A stretch of 64,000 nucleotides of DNA from Treponema sp. (GTDB taxonomy: Bacteria > Spirochaetota > Spirochaetia > Treponematales > Treponemataceae). The notes beneath the pieces were generated by a model. It was given only the letters and a program-made list of their open reading frames with translations, did not search any database and was not told where the DNA came from. A program made the position numbers and the translations under genes. This document shows positions 9,593 to 18,538 of the stretch, piece after piece; the stretch's first letter is position 1; every line of letters starts with the position of its first letter. The stretch is taken from NCBI GenBank assembly GCA_017449285.1, contig JAFSJX010000098.1, positions 1 through 64,000 of the forward strand, read 5' to 3'.

Positions 9593-11764
9593 CTAGAGTT
9601 CATAACTCCATTCGTATTCATAAGACACGGAATTAAGCACTGCAATGTTGTTTCCTTCGATTTCCGGCCATTTTTCTATATAAATCTTTGCATTTTTTTC
9701 CAGCGGAGTGATTTCCAGTTCCAAATCGGCAAAATCAATGTTCTGGTCAACAAAACGTTTCAGTCCGATTTCCCACGGATATGATTCACCCACAAAGAAA
9801 TTATCCAGAAGCAGCATACGTTTTCCGTCTTTTACGGCATAAATTCTCGCGCTTTCGCCAATATAATTCAAGGTGACAAAACAGTCAGAAATAGCATCTG
9901 CCGCACCCGTTTTGAGCGCAGAAATCAGTGCGGACACATCCAATTTATATGTGTTGTTGCCAACAGGTTTTGCTACCATCACGTCCTTTTCGGCTTTTGT
10001 TTCGCGCACATATTGCGTAAACAGCACAGGATTTAGGTCAGCATCGATATTTTTATTCACCGTGCCTACAGACTTCCAACCGTTAGGTAGTTTTTCAAAT
10101 GCTGGATAGACGCAGATTTCCGCCCTTTCTCCTCTTCCACTAACTATCGTTCGTTCGTTTTCATCAACTATAGCAACTGTTTTATTAGTAGCAATTAACA
10201 AACGGTCGTTAGTTATTTTCCATGCGTTGAGTGCATCTGCCTTTGTCAGCACCACGAATGACTTTTTGCCCGCCGCTTCCTGCTCATCATCGGCAAACGC
10301 AAAGAAATATGCCGTTGCCTTATCAGTCGCCGTCCGATAGAAGAATGTCTTTTCTCCCAGCGTACACAGCGGAGTTGCCGCCGAAGTTTTAATTTTTACG
10401 CCGCTATATACCATATTAAATGGCAAAAAGAAAAATTCGCCGTCTTTCAGATTGCCAGAGGGAAATATTGTCTTGCCATCGGGAGATGTCGCCGAAAAAC
10501 TATCGTGACCTGCCATAGTATGATGGCGCACGTAATTATTGATGAACACATACCCGTGCGAACCTTTTTCATCACAGCGGAATGAATAGCGCGCATGAGC
10601 AAAATCTTCTGGGTCGCTCGGATTATCGTTTGGAATAAATGCAGGTAAATCACACAGTTCAGAACCAAAATCCTGCGTAAAGTATGAAATCAGCTTGAGT
10701 TCGCGCAAAGTGTCGCTTATCTGACCAAATTCGCGGATTGGCGCACGGAAATCATAAGACTTTACGGGCAAATCATTGAGTGAGCCAGTTTCCCGCGATT
10801 CTTCCAACGTGGTCAGTTTGCCATCGGGATTCGTACCACCGCAGTACATATAGTAGCCCAACAGATTTACGCCACTTCCCAGTTTGACTGTGGCGACTGC
10901 GGCAATATCTTGTGCGGTTGCAATCGTGCGGCGATGTCTGGTTACTTGCAGACCTCCTCCCAGTTCCGCCGTCAGATACGGGAATTTTTTGATGTCAAAA
11001 GTAATACCGTAGCCAAAACCGTGGTCACTTCCGATGTTGTGGTCATTGCGCTCGTGCGTAAAAATATAGTTTCCGCTCGGTTCAATTTCGGTAATACGCT
11101 GATCCCACGGTGCGTCACAGTAGCCGCCCATCACAGGAAGCATTCCACCAGTACGTGCGCCGCCCCATCCCGTTGCCGTAAAAAGCGCGACTTTAAATCC
11201 TACGTTTTGTGCAATTTTTTGCAGACGGCGCATGTGGTCTTCGCCTGTCTCATCATACAGACCTCCACAATGACCGAATTCATTTTCAATCTGTATGCCA
11301 ATAATTGGATTTTTTGCTGTGGAAGCGTGTCCAGGCGTACAGATATAATCTTTTACCTGCGCATAAATCGCTTTGTACCATTTTTCTACGGTGGCAAAAT
11401 ATTTCTCATCGTTGGTACGCGGCTCAAAATCTTTGTGCAAAAGCCAGTCAGGAAAGCCACCGTTGCGCACCTCTCCATGACACCACGGACCAATTCTGAG
11501 CCACAACTTTACGCCACATTTTTTTGCGGTAGCGGCAAATTCTCGCAGGTTGCGGTCGCCTGTCCAGTCGTATTCGCCTTCAATCTCTTCGTGATGAATC
11601 CAGATGACGTAGGTACTCACGATGTCAACGCCGCCCGCCTTCATTTTGTTCAGGCGTTCTGCCCAAAACTGATGCGGCACGCGCGAATAATGAATTTCGC
11701 CCATCGTCGGAAACCACCGCTTGCCATTGCGAAGTATACTAATGTTGTCAAAACTATAAATCAT
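9593..11764 (-). CDS. GH35 beta-galactosidase, cytoplasmic
   Basis: A 723-aa GH35-family enzyme that removes non-reducing terminal beta-galactose, here most likely from imported beta-1,4-galacto-oligosaccharides. The N-terminal barrel has GEIHYSRVP (about 22-30), the acid/base Glu162 in QIENEFG and the nucleophile Glu267 in LTAELGGG; accessory beta domains follow. There is no signal peptide, so it works in the cytoplasm behind the importer. Many galactan loci (for example Bacillus gan) use a GH42 enzyme at this step, so GH35 is a substitution worth noting. GGAG precedes the ATG. The 86-nt gap to the permease gene contains a 6-bp hairpin (11814-11838). Confidence 0.88.
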   Translation of the reverse strand: MIYSFDNISILRNGKRWFPTMGEIHYSRVPHQFWAERLNKMKAGGVDIVSTYVIWIHHEEIEGEYDWTGDRNLREFAATAKKCGVKLWLRIGPWCHGEVRNGGFPDWLLHKDFEPRTNDEKYFATVEKWYKAIYAQVKDYICTPGHASTAKNPIIGIQIENEFGHCGGLYDETGEDHMRRLQKIAQNVGFKVALFTATGWGGARTGGMLPVMGGYCDAPWDQRITEIEPSGNYIFTHERNDHNIGSDHGFGYGITFDIKKFPYLTAELGGGLQVTRHRRTIATAQDIAAVATVKLGSGVNLLGYYMYCGGTNPDGKLTTLEESRETGSLNDLPVKSYDFRAPIREFGQISDTLRELKLISYFTQDFGSELCDLPAFIPNDNPSDPEDFAHARYSFRCDEKGSHGYVFINNYVRHHTMAGHDSFSATSPDGKTIFPSGNLKDGEFFFLPFNMVYSGVKIKTSAATPLCTLGEKTFFYRTATDKATAYFFAFADDEQEAAGKKSFVVLTKADALNAWKITNDRLLIATNKTVAIVDENERTIVSGRGERAEICVYPAFEKLPNGWKSVGTVNKNIDADLNPVLFTQYVRETKAEKDVMVAKPVGNNTYKLDVSALISALKTGAADAISDCFVTLNYIGESARIYAVKDGKRMLLLDNFFVGESYPWEIGLKRFVDQNIDFADLELEITPLEKNAKIYIEKWPEIEGNNIAVLNSVSYEYEWSYEL

Positions 11765-11850
11765 CGTTTATTCTCCAATTTGTTGCCCATAAGGATGCGG
11801 GCTGCAAAGCCAACGGGAATACGCATTGCGGCTTCCCGCAGAAATCTTCC

Positions 11851-12693
11851 TCATTCCTTTACTGCCGCACCGCCAAAACTTGTTACCAATGTCTTCTGCG
11901 TGAACAGGAAGAAAATCACGAACGGAATGGCGACAATCAGCGCACCCGCCGCAAACACCGTAAACTCATTTTTCTTGTCAGATACAAAGCTGAACAGTCC
12001 CAATGCCAAAGTCTGCTTGTCCACGCTGCGCAGAACCATTTTCGGGAAGATAAAATCCATCCACGGCGCAGTAAAACTGGTGATTCCCAAGAACGTAATA
12101 ATCGGGCGGGCAATCGGCATGATAATCTGGAAGAACGTCCTAAAATGCCCCGCACCGTCAATGCGCGCCGCTTCGTCAAGATTTTTGGAGACCGTGTCCA
12201 TGTAGTTCTTTACAAGCCATGCATTGTACGGAATGTTTCCCGCCGTGTAGACTAGAACCAGACCCCACAGCGTATCCAGTCCGCCCACGCGGAGCAGAAT
12301 CACGTAAATGGCAATCATTCCCACGAACGATGGAAAAATCTGAAGAATCAAAAGACTCATCAAGAACGGTTTTTTGAACTTGAACTGGAATCGGCTGAAC
12401 ACGTAGGCAGCAAGTGAAGCGATAATTACAGTTGCAAGACTTGTCTCCACGGAAATAATCAACGTGTTCAGAAACCAGCGTCCATAATCCGTGCGGGTAA
12501 AGAGGCGCACAAAGTGTTCCAGCGTAAACCCATCCTTAAACGGCACGATGTTCAGCGAAGCAATGGAGTTTCCCGGAGAGAACGCACCGCTCACTACGTA
12601 TACCAGCGGATACAACACGAAAAATGAGATAATTGCAAACAGCACATAAATAAAAATCCTGTTGACCTGACTGATTCTTTTTTCCTGTATCAT
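11851..12693 (-). CDS. Sugar ABC transporter permease, MalG/GanQ-like
   Basis: A 280-aa inner-membrane permease of the CUT1 class. It shows six hydrophobic segments and the EAA loop DEAARIDGAGHFRTFFQI around residues 170-190, which contacts the ATPase. The ATG overlaps the stop of the upstream permease by 4 nt, so translation is coupled. With the preceding MalF-like protein it forms the channel for galacto-oligosaccharides delivered by the binding protein at 14015-15208. No ATPase gene is nearby, as is common for importers served by an MsmX-type shared ATPase. Family call firm; substrate from context. Confidence 0.9.
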   Translation of the reverse strand: MIQEKRISQVNRIFIYVLFAIISFFVLYPLVYVVSGAFSPGNSIASLNIVPFKDGFTLEHFVRLFTRTDYGRWFLNTLIISVETSLATVIIASLAAYVFSRFQFKFKKPFLMSLLILQIFPSFVGMIAIYVILLRVGGLDTLWGLVLVYTAGNIPYNAWLVKNYMDTVSKNLDEAARIDGAGHFRTFFQIIMPIARPIITFLGITSFTAPWMDFIFPKMVLRSVDKQTLALGLFSFVSDKKNEFTVFAAGALIVAIPFVIFFLFTQKTLVTSFGGAAVKE

Positions 12694-14012
12694 ACCGAAC
12701 CTTCCTTGTAAGCCTTTGTCTGTCTGAACTGCCAGATTGCGAAGGGTGCAAGCACGATGAAAATCATCACCGCAATGACAGACGCATAGTTATACTTCAT
12801 CAGCGTAATGGTCAGCTTGTAAATCCATGTGACCAAAATATCCGTCGCGCCCGCAAGCGTTGTGGTCGAATCTGCCACCGTGGGTAAGCCGTTGGTCAAA
12901 AAGTAGATTGCGCCAAAATTGTTCACATTGTGCGCAAAACTCATAATAATCAGCGGCAGGGTTTGGTACAAAACCAACGGCATCGTGATTTTCATAAGAA
13001 TCTGCGTCTTGCTCGCACCGTCAATGCGCGCCGCTTCGTTCATATCCTCGCTAATCGCTGTCATCGTTCCCATTGAAAGCAACATAAAATAACCGAAGCC
13101 CGCCCACAGGTTGACCATCACACAAGTGAATTGCGCCATGACCGGTGTGCCCATCCAAGGAATCGGGCTTTCGATGAATCCAATCGCCATAAGCGTGCGG
13201 TTCACAATGCCGAACGTACCGTTCAAAAGATTTTTCCACACCAGCATGGAAACGACGCTTGGAACGGCATAGGGCAGAATGAAAATGAACCGAAACACGG
13301 GCGCAATCTTTATGTTCACCTCTTTTAGAAGGACGGCAATAATCAGCCCGCCAAAATAGCAAGTGAATGTAGAAAGCACTGCCCACACGAGCGTCCATAC
13401 GGCAACCCGAGCAAACCCCGCCGACCAGTTGTTGTGTCCGCCAATCAATTCCGCAAAGTTCTGAAATCCTACCCAGTCCACGGTGTTGTTCGGCGGAATA
13501 TGAGCGGGGTCAGAATAATTGGTAAATGCCACGCACACGCTGAACACCAGTGGAATGACCACAAACACAATTACCATAATGAATGCGGGCGCAAGTCCAA
13601 ACAGTGGAAAGGATTTTCCGAGCGTCGTGTTCAGCAGTTCCTTCTGCGACTTTGTGCGCCCGCCTGTGCGGCAGTATTCTCCGTATCCTTTTTCCGCGCT
13701 CTTTACGCTCAGCCAGTACACGATGGCAAAAATCACCACGATTGCCACGAACAGAATACCGTCTATCAACATGAAAATTGAGTTGTCACGCATCTTAATC
13801 GGCAGTTCTGGATGCGGCGAGCCAAGCGTAATCATGCCCAGCAGTTTTTTCAGCGTCACGGGAAGACAGGCAAGGAATGCCAGTTCGCAGATTGCAAAGA
13901 AAAAGCCTTTTACATAGTCGCGCAGAAAAACAAGATGCGCCAGCCCCATAAAACAAGAAGCGGTGACTTTGATTTTTCGTGCCGCACTTTTATCCGTTGG
14001 TAATTGTGCCAT
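12690..14012 (-). CDS. Sugar ABC transporter permease, MalF/GanP-like
   Basis: A 440-aa permease. The start is placed at 14012 (MAQLPTDK), directly after the stop of the binding-protein gene at 14015; the longer in-frame start at 14078 would overlap that gene by more than 60 nt. The protein has an extra N-terminal membrane region (about 20-115) ahead of the core MalF-type domain, and the EAA loop NEAARIDGASKTQILMKI follows near residue 335. It pairs with the MalG-like permease. The N-terminal extension is common in the galacto-oligosaccharide and maltodextrin importers of this class. Confidence 0.9.
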   Translation of the reverse strand: MAQLPTDKSAARKIKVTASCFMGLAHLVFLRDYVKGFFFAICELAFLACLPVTLKKLLGMITLGSPHPELPIKMRDNSIFMLIDGILFVAIVVIFAIVYWLSVKSAEKGYGEYCRTGGRTKSQKELLNTTLGKSFPLFGLAPAFIMVIVFVVIPLVFSVCVAFTNYSDPAHIPPNNTVDWVGFQNFAELIGGHNNWSAGFARVAVWTLVWAVLSTFTCYFGGLIIAVLLKEVNIKIAPVFRFIFILPYAVPSVVSMLVWKNLLNGTFGIVNRTLMAIGFIESPIPWMGTPVMAQFTCVMVNLWAGFGYFMLLSMGTMTAISEDMNEAARIDGASKTQILMKITMPLVLYQTLPLIIMSFAHNVNNFGAIYFLTNGLPTVADSTTTLAGATDILVTWIYKLTITLMKYNYASVIAVMIFIVLAPFAIWQFRQTKAYKEGSV

Positions 14013-14014
14013 AG

Positions 14015-15208
14015 TTATTTTCCTACGATAGAAGCGTTGCACGCATCCAATTCTGCCTTTACGTCCGCGCCATCCCAAATGTTCTTGCTGGCGTTGTTCA
14101 TTGCTTCCCAGTACATAGCCATCTCTGGAATGGACGGCATGGGGAAGGCATAGTCCAGTTGCTTTAAGAATCCGTCGATGTAGGGGCTGTCCACTTTGAC
14201 ATTGATACTCGGAAGCGCACCCGTAAGTTCAAAGCGCAATTTCTGCATTTCTTCGCTCATCAAAAAGCGCGCAAAATCATTTGCCTCGTCAGGGTGGTCT
14301 GTGTAGGCAGACACAAACATGGCGCGCGTACCGCTGAACGAAGCGGCAGGCTCATTGTTTTCGGGAAGTGCGGGAAGTGGAGCCACGCCAAAGTCAATTC
14401 CCGCTTTTTCAAACGGAACCACATTCCACAGGCCGGTGATGTGCATTGCCGCATTGCCCGCCTGAAACGCGCCGTCTACACTTGCAGTGTCCAAGTCTGC
14501 CGCAGGAACATTGAGCGCGCCCCGCAACGACTGGAAGAATTTCATGCCTTTGATGGAATCATTTGAGTTTATGTTTGAATGTACGCGGTCAGTGCCGTCC
14601 GCACCAAACAGGCGGTTTCCCTTGGCCGTCGTAAAGATGATAGTGTAGTAGCCTTCGCCCACGTTCATCACAAAACCGTATTTACTTGGATTTGCCACAT
14701 TGAATTTTTTCGCCCACGTGGCTAAATCTGTCCATGTCTTGGGTACTTCGTTTTCTTTGATGTATGCCTTGTTGTAGAAGAGCGCGTATGTTTCCGCAGA
14801 AACCGGATAGCCATACATAGTGCCATCAGATGTCAGCGCTTTTACGCAGGCTGCCAGAGCCAATTTTTTCACTTCGTCAGGATTTTTTGTCTGCAGCACA
14901 TGACCGCCTGTTACCAGTGAACTGAGTCTGTCATTGGGAGCGGCAAAAATGTCCGCACCTTTTCCCGCAGGACCGTCCAACGCAATCTGTCCGACGGCAT
15001 CACCCAATTCTACGTTCACATATTTAATCGTAATGTTCGGGTGAGACTGCGTGTAGATTTCCCCAGCCTTTTTGATGAATTCATCAGGGCCGTTTGTGGA
15101 TTCCCAGACGGTCAGCGTGATTTTTCCGTCATTCGCTTTTTTGCTGCATGCAGTGAACGAAAATACCGCTGCAACCAAAACCATTGCCATCGTCAAAATT
15201 TTCTTCAT
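14015..15208 (-). CDS. Sugar-binding lipoprotein of ABC transporter, MalE/GanS-like
   Basis: A 397-aa extracellular solute-binding protein of family 1. The start is set at 15208 because AAGGAG lies 7 nt upstream; the longer frame to 15262 would run into the repressor gene. The signal peptide ends in a lipobox FTAC near residue 21. The mature protein has the usual two-lobe pattern, with ITLTVWESTNGPDEF at its start and FSGTRAMFVSAYTDHPDEANDFARFLMSEEMQ near the end. It feeds the two permeases downstream. The predicted ligand is beta-1,4-galacto-oligosaccharide, inferred from the GH53 and GH35 genes around it. Confidence 0.9.
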   Translation of the reverse strand: MKKILTMAMVLVAAVFSFTACSKKANDGKITLTVWESTNGPDEFIKKAGEIYTQSHPNITIKYVNVELGDAVGQIALDGPAGKGADIFAAPNDRLSSLVTGGHVLQTKNPDEVKKLALAACVKALTSDGTMYGYPVSAETYALFYNKAYIKENEVPKTWTDLATWAKKFNVANPSKYGFVMNVGEGYYTIIFTTAKGNRLFGADGTDRVHSNINSNDSIKGMKFFQSLRGALNVPAADLDTASVDGAFQAGNAAMHITGLWNVVPFEKAGIDFGVAPLPALPENNEPAASFSGTRAMFVSAYTDHPDEANDFARFLMSEEMQKLRFELTGALPSINVKVDSPYIDGFLKQLDYAFPMPSIPEMAMYWEAMNNASKNIWDGADVKAELDACNASIVGK

Positions 15209-15218
15209 ACCAAACTCC

Positions 15219-16223
15219 TTATTTCCCAGTAGAACTGCGCATTTCAAACGAGCAGTCCACATAGTTCATCTTTTCATACTGTATGCCGTCCAGCATTTTG
15301 AGTGCAACATCCGTCGATTTTTCGCCCAGCGTAAAGGCATCCACTCTAAGCGCGCTTACAGGAGGCATACTGGTCTCAAACAAAATGCTGTCGTGAAACG
15401 AAGCCAAAAGCACATCTTTTCCAATCTGCACTTCCAGTCGCTTTAATGCCTCCATCACCCGAAGACATACCACATCGTCTGAACACAGAATCAAATTCCA
15501 GTCTTTGACGGACAAATCGTTTTCTACATCAGCAACATCGGTGCAGATGGCGTACTGAATGCCTTCAAAATGAGAGTTTTCCATTGCCGAAAGAAATCCA
15601 GAAAGACGATTGTTATTTGCCTCGACATTCAGCGAACCACATACGAACAGCACGTTACCGCCTGTCTCTAATTTTGAGACACATTGCACCGCAAAAGCCG
15701 CGCAACTTTCAATCATTTTTGAATCGACATGGGCAATATTTTCGCCCGCACCCGAACCAATGACTACAAACGGAAAATTTTCTTTTTTAAGAAGAGCAAC
15801 ATTTTTGTCATCGTGCTTAAGCTGCGTCAGAATAACGGCATCTACCTTGCGGTTGCGCACCACATCTTCCAGAGGAACGGTGTCATTATCATCCTGCATA
15901 CACACCAAAATGTTGTAGCCAGACCGCGCTCCACGAACCACCATGCCCGAAAGACATTCATGGTAAAACATCATCATAGAAGCGGTGGCTTCCTGTGGCA
16001 TAACCGCCGCAAGATTGAGCGTGCGCTGACCTGCCAACGCCTTTGCAGTCAAATTGGGACGAAACCCCAGCCGCTCGGCACATTCTTTTACCCGCGCAAC
16101 CGTATCCGCACCGATTCTTCCTGAACCAGACAAAGCCCGTGAAACTGTACTCTTGGAAAGTCCCAGTTCTGCCGCGAGGTCGTCCATTGTGTATGTTTTG
16201 TCTTTGCGCAACCGATTGCTCAT
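15219..16223 (-). CDS. LacI-family repressor of the galactan locus
   Basis: A 334-aa transcription factor: an N-terminal LacI helix-turn-helix (MDDLAAELGLSKSTVSRALSG, about residues 13-33), the hinge region, then a periplasmic-binding-protein-like sensor domain (NLAAVMPQE onward). I chose the ATG at 16223: a promoter (TTGACA-N17-CACAAT) ends 6 nt before it, so the transcript would start at this ATG and be leaderless. TTG at 16211 or ATG at 16187 are alternatives. No Shine-Dalgarno is visible for any of them. Two LacI-type operators cover the promoter and start, so the gene is surely autoregulated. It precedes the importer genes and most likely senses galactose or a galacto-oligosaccharide. 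Confidence 0.88.
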   Translation of the reverse strand: MSNRLRKDKTYTMDDLAAELGLSKSTVSRALSGSGRIGADTVARVKECAERLGFRPNLTAKALAGQRTLNLAAVMPQEATASMMMFYHECLSGMVVRGARSGYNILVCMQDDNDTVPLEDVVRNRKVDAVILTQLKHDDKNVALLKKENFPFVVIGSGAGENIAHVDSKMIESCAAFAVQCVSKLETGGNVLFVCGSLNVEANNNRLSGFLSAMENSHFEGIQYAICTDVADVENDLSVKDWNLILCSDDVVCLRVMEALKRLEVQIGKDVLLASFHDSILFETSMPPVSALRVDAFTLGEKSTDVALKMLDGIQYEKMNYVDCSFEMRSSTGK

Positions 16224-16250
16224 ATATTCATTGTGCAACCGATTGCGCAA
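16204..16250. promoter_or_regulatory. Tandem LacI-type operators
   Basis: Two near-identical palindromes with central CG, TTGCGCAACCGATTGCTCA (16204-16222) and TTGTGCAACCGATTGCGCA (16231-16249), have centres 27 nt apart. The right one fills the spacer between the -35 and -10 of the lacI promoter; the left one spans the expected transcription start. This is the classic arrangement for steric repression. Confidence 0.85.
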
Positions 16251-16258
16251 TTTGTCAA
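16230..16258 (-). promoter_or_regulatory. Promoter of lacI and the importer operon
   Basis: On the minus strand a consensus TTGACA (16253-16258) is followed after 17 nt by CACAAT (16230-16235). The -10 lies 6 nt before the ATG at 16223, so the mRNA probably has little or no leader. Confidence 0.7.
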
Positions 16259-16295
16259 ATGAATTTTGCAAAAAATTTTGAAAATTTAGAAAAAT

Positions 16296-17495
16296 TTATT
16301 TCCAGTGTGCTACTCCATTGCCCGATTCACACACGAAAAAGCCTGCTTCATAGCCAACGACATTAGTATATTCGCGCTGCACGCTTTCAATAAAGGAATC
16401 CAATGTGTCTTTATGCACAAGCGCAATCGCACAGCCGCCAAAGCCCGCTCCCGTCATTCGTGCGCCAAGGCAACCGTTTTGTTTTTGAGCGGTCTCTGCA
16501 AGCGTATCAAGCTCAATGCCAGTCACTTCGTAGTCAGTTTTGAGTGAGGCATGAGATTCATTTAAAAGCAAGCCGAGTTTTTTTAGGTCTCCTGCTTTGA
16601 GCGCAGTAACGGCATCCAGTACCCGCTGATTCTCGGAAACACAATGATTCACCCGCTTTTGCAAAACTACATCATTTACAAAATGCTTTGCTTTTTCCCA
16701 TGTTGCAGGAATCATCTCGCATAAAGCCTTTATCTTTACGCCATTATTTTGCAAAAGAGCCAATGCCGACTCACACTGACTGCGCCGCTCGTTGTATTTG
16801 GAATCGGAAAGTTTTCGCACTTTGTTTGTATTCATCACCACAAAACGATAGTCGCCCAATTCAAGCGGCGCGTATTCATATTCCAGCGTATTGCAGTCAA
16901 GCATTTCCGCCGTATTTTTCTTTCCCGTTGCGATGATGAATTGATCCATAATGCCACAGTTCACATTCATAAATCGATGCTCGCTCATCTGCCCCAGTTT
17001 TGCAATCTCAACTCGGTCAATTCCAAAGCCGAATGTCTCGCTTACCGCATAGGCAAAACCACATTCCAGCGCAGAAGAAGAAGAAATGCCACCACCCGCT
17101 GGAACGTTGCTCGCCATCAGAATCTCAAATCCACACGGAAACGAAAAACCGCGCTCCTTCATCTGGCTTAGGATTCCGTTCAGGTAGTTGGCGTAGTCGT
17201 TCTTTTTGTCATACACAAAATTATCATTCACATCGAATTCATAACTGCCTGGAAAACGCGCGTCATTGTACATAATTTTGGTGTCCGACCGCTTACGGAT
17301 AGCCACATACAAATACCGATTGATTGCCGCAGGAAATACTTTGCCGCCGTTGTAGTCAATATGTTCACCAATGATATTGATTCTTGCTGGCGCAGAAAAA
17401 ATTGCCACATCCTTTTCGTTTCCGCCATACAGTTTGACGAACGCCGCTGGTAAATCAGCCGGATTGTATTCTTTTGTCGTTAATGAATTTGCCAT
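16296..17495 (-). CDS. galK: Galactokinase
   Basis: A 399-aa GHMP-family kinase that phosphorylates galactose to galactose-1-phosphate in the cytoplasm, the entry step of the Leloir pathway. Signatures seen: the galactokinase box around APARINIIGEHIDYNGG (about 35-51), the ATP-binding NVPAGGGISSSSALE (about 130-144) and the C-terminal ARMTGAGFGGCAIAL. AAAGGAC lies ahead of the ATG. It lies upstream of lacI and in the same direction, so the galactose released by GH35 feeds into it. galT and galE are not in the window. Confidence 0.95.
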   Translation of the reverse strand: MANSLTTKEYNPADLPAAFVKLYGGNEKDVAIFSAPARINIIGEHIDYNGGKVFPAAINRYLYVAIRKRSDTKIMYNDARFPGSYEFDVNDNFVYDKKNDYANYLNGILSQMKERGFSFPCGFEILMASNVPAGGGISSSSALECGFAYAVSETFGFGIDRVEIAKLGQMSEHRFMNVNCGIMDQFIIATGKKNTAEMLDCNTLEYEYAPLELGDYRFVVMNTNKVRKLSDSKYNERRSQCESALALLQNNGVKIKALCEMIPATWEKAKHFVNDVVLQKRVNHCVSENQRVLDAVTALKAGDLKKLGLLLNESHASLKTDYEVTGIELDTLAETAQKQNGCLGARMTGAGFGGCAIALVHKDTLDSFIESVQREYTNVVGYEAGFFVCESGNGVAHWK

Positions 17496-17518
17496 AATAA
17501 AGTCCTTTTTGTACTTTG

Positions 17519-17548
17519 AGAGTACCGAATTACAGCCAGTCTTGACAA
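17519..17548 (-). promoter_or_regulatory. Possible galK promoter
   Basis: On the minus strand TTGTCA (17543-17548) and TACTCT (17519-17524) are 18 nt apart. The -10 is weak. No LacI-type operator is visible here, so galK may be less tightly controlled than the importer operon. Confidence 0.4.
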
Positions 17549-17575
17549 GTCTTTTTGGGGAATTTTTGTGTGCTG

Positions 17576-17604
17576 TTGTAAAAGATACGATATTCTATTA
17601 TACT
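17576..17604 (+). promoter_or_regulatory. hisG promoter
   Basis: TTGTAA (17576-17581) and TATACT (17599-17604) are separated by exactly 17 nt. A GGAG follows at 17617-17620, ahead of the ATG at 17629. Confidence 0.75.
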
Positions 17605-17628
17605 ATTTTATAAAATGGAGTTTTATGT

Positions 17629-18498
17629 ATGGAAAAATTGCGTATTCTGCTGGCAAAGGGCAGAATCTACGAGTCAGTCTATGAACTTTTGAGCGATGTG
17701 GGTATTTCTATCAAACTGCCCGACCGCACCTATTTTCCCACAACCAATCAGAAAGATTTGGCCTTTCAGGTGGTAAAACCGCAGATTACCAGTTGGCTTC
17801 TGGCGAACAACAAGGCAGATTTGGGCTTTTCCGGCAAGGACTGGGTCTACGAAAACGGCGTAGAAGACAAAGTGGAAGAAATCATGGATTTGGGCTTTGA
17901 CGGCGTGCGTATTGTTGCCGCTATTCCCAATACCGTAGACTACGATGCCCTGCTCAAGACACCAGTTACCATCGCTACCGAATACCAGAATCTGAGCAAA
18001 CGCTGGGTAGAAAACAAAAAAATTGACGGCACGATTTTCCGCACCTGGGGAACAAGCGAAGGCTTTGTGCAGGACAGCGAAGATGCGCTCGCACAGATTT
18101 TGATTGACAACACTTCCACCGGCTCTTCCCTCAAGGCAAACAATCTCAAAATCGTCGATACGATTATGGAATCTTCCACCAGAATGTATGCCTCAAAGGA
18201 AGCCCTCAAAGACCCCGCCAAAAAGCAGAAAATCATGGAACTTAAAATGCTCTTTGAGGCTGTGCTGAATGCCCGCGGTAAAGTAATGCTGGAAATGAAT
18301 GTGGCAAACGACAAGTTTGACAATCTGGTAAAAGGACTTCCCTCAATGCGCAGTCCTACCGTCAGCAAACTCTTTGGCGACAACGGTTACGCGGTAAAAA
18401 TCGCCGTGCAGAAGAGTGAAGTTCCCACATTACTTCCAAAACTGCAGCAACTTGGCGCTACCGACATTGTTGAATACGAATTGCGAAAAGTTCTGTAG
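17629..18498 (+). CDS. hisG: ATP phosphoribosyltransferase
   Basis: A 289-aa HisG of the long type, catalysing the first step of histidine synthesis: ATP plus PRPP to phosphoribosyl-ATP. It starts with the typical LRILLAKGRIYE and continues with DLGFSGKDWVYE. The allosteric-like C-terminal domain (last 75 residues, KVMLEMNVANDKFDNLVKGL and onward) matches the long-form enzymes that need no HisZ subunit. It is followed by a GxxExxY gene and then hisB, so an interrupted his operon is likely. The start at 17629 is preferred to the out-of-frame ATG at 17625. Confidence 0.93.
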   Translation: MEKLRILLAKGRIYESVYELLSDVGISIKLPDRTYFPTTNQKDLAFQVVKPQITSWLLANNKADLGFSGKDWVYENGVEDKVEEIMDLGFDGVRIVAAIPNTVDYDALLKTPVTIATEYQNLSKRWVENKKIDGTIFRTWGTSEGFVQDSEDALAQILIDNTSTGSSLKANNLKIVDTIMESSTRMYASKEALKDPAKKQKIMELKMLFEAVLNARGKVMLEMNVANDKFDNLVKGLPSMRSPTVSKLFGDNGYAVKIAVQKSEVPTLLPKLQQLGATDIVEYELRKVL

Positions 18499-18501
18499 GA
18501 A

Positions 18502-18530
18502 TCCTCACAGAGTTTAGGAGGGCACAGAGA
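18502..18530. repeat. Left boundary repeat of the GxxExxY element
   Basis: TCCTCACAGAGT (18502-18513) and CACAGAGA (18523-18530) are inverted copies of the sequences that end the GxxExxY gene region at 18940-18969. AGGAGG of the GxxExxY gene lies between the two blocks. Confidence 0.7.
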
Positions 18531-18538
18531 AGTGTTGT

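Noticed and set aside
11814-11838. A terminator between the permease and GH35 genes
   Set aside because: The 6-bp stem has a 13-nt loop and no T run, so at most it is a weak processing or attenuation site.
10910-12205. A 431-codon plus-strand frame across GH35 and the permease
   Set aside because: It crosses two well-supported minus-strand genes and has no start signal or known domain.
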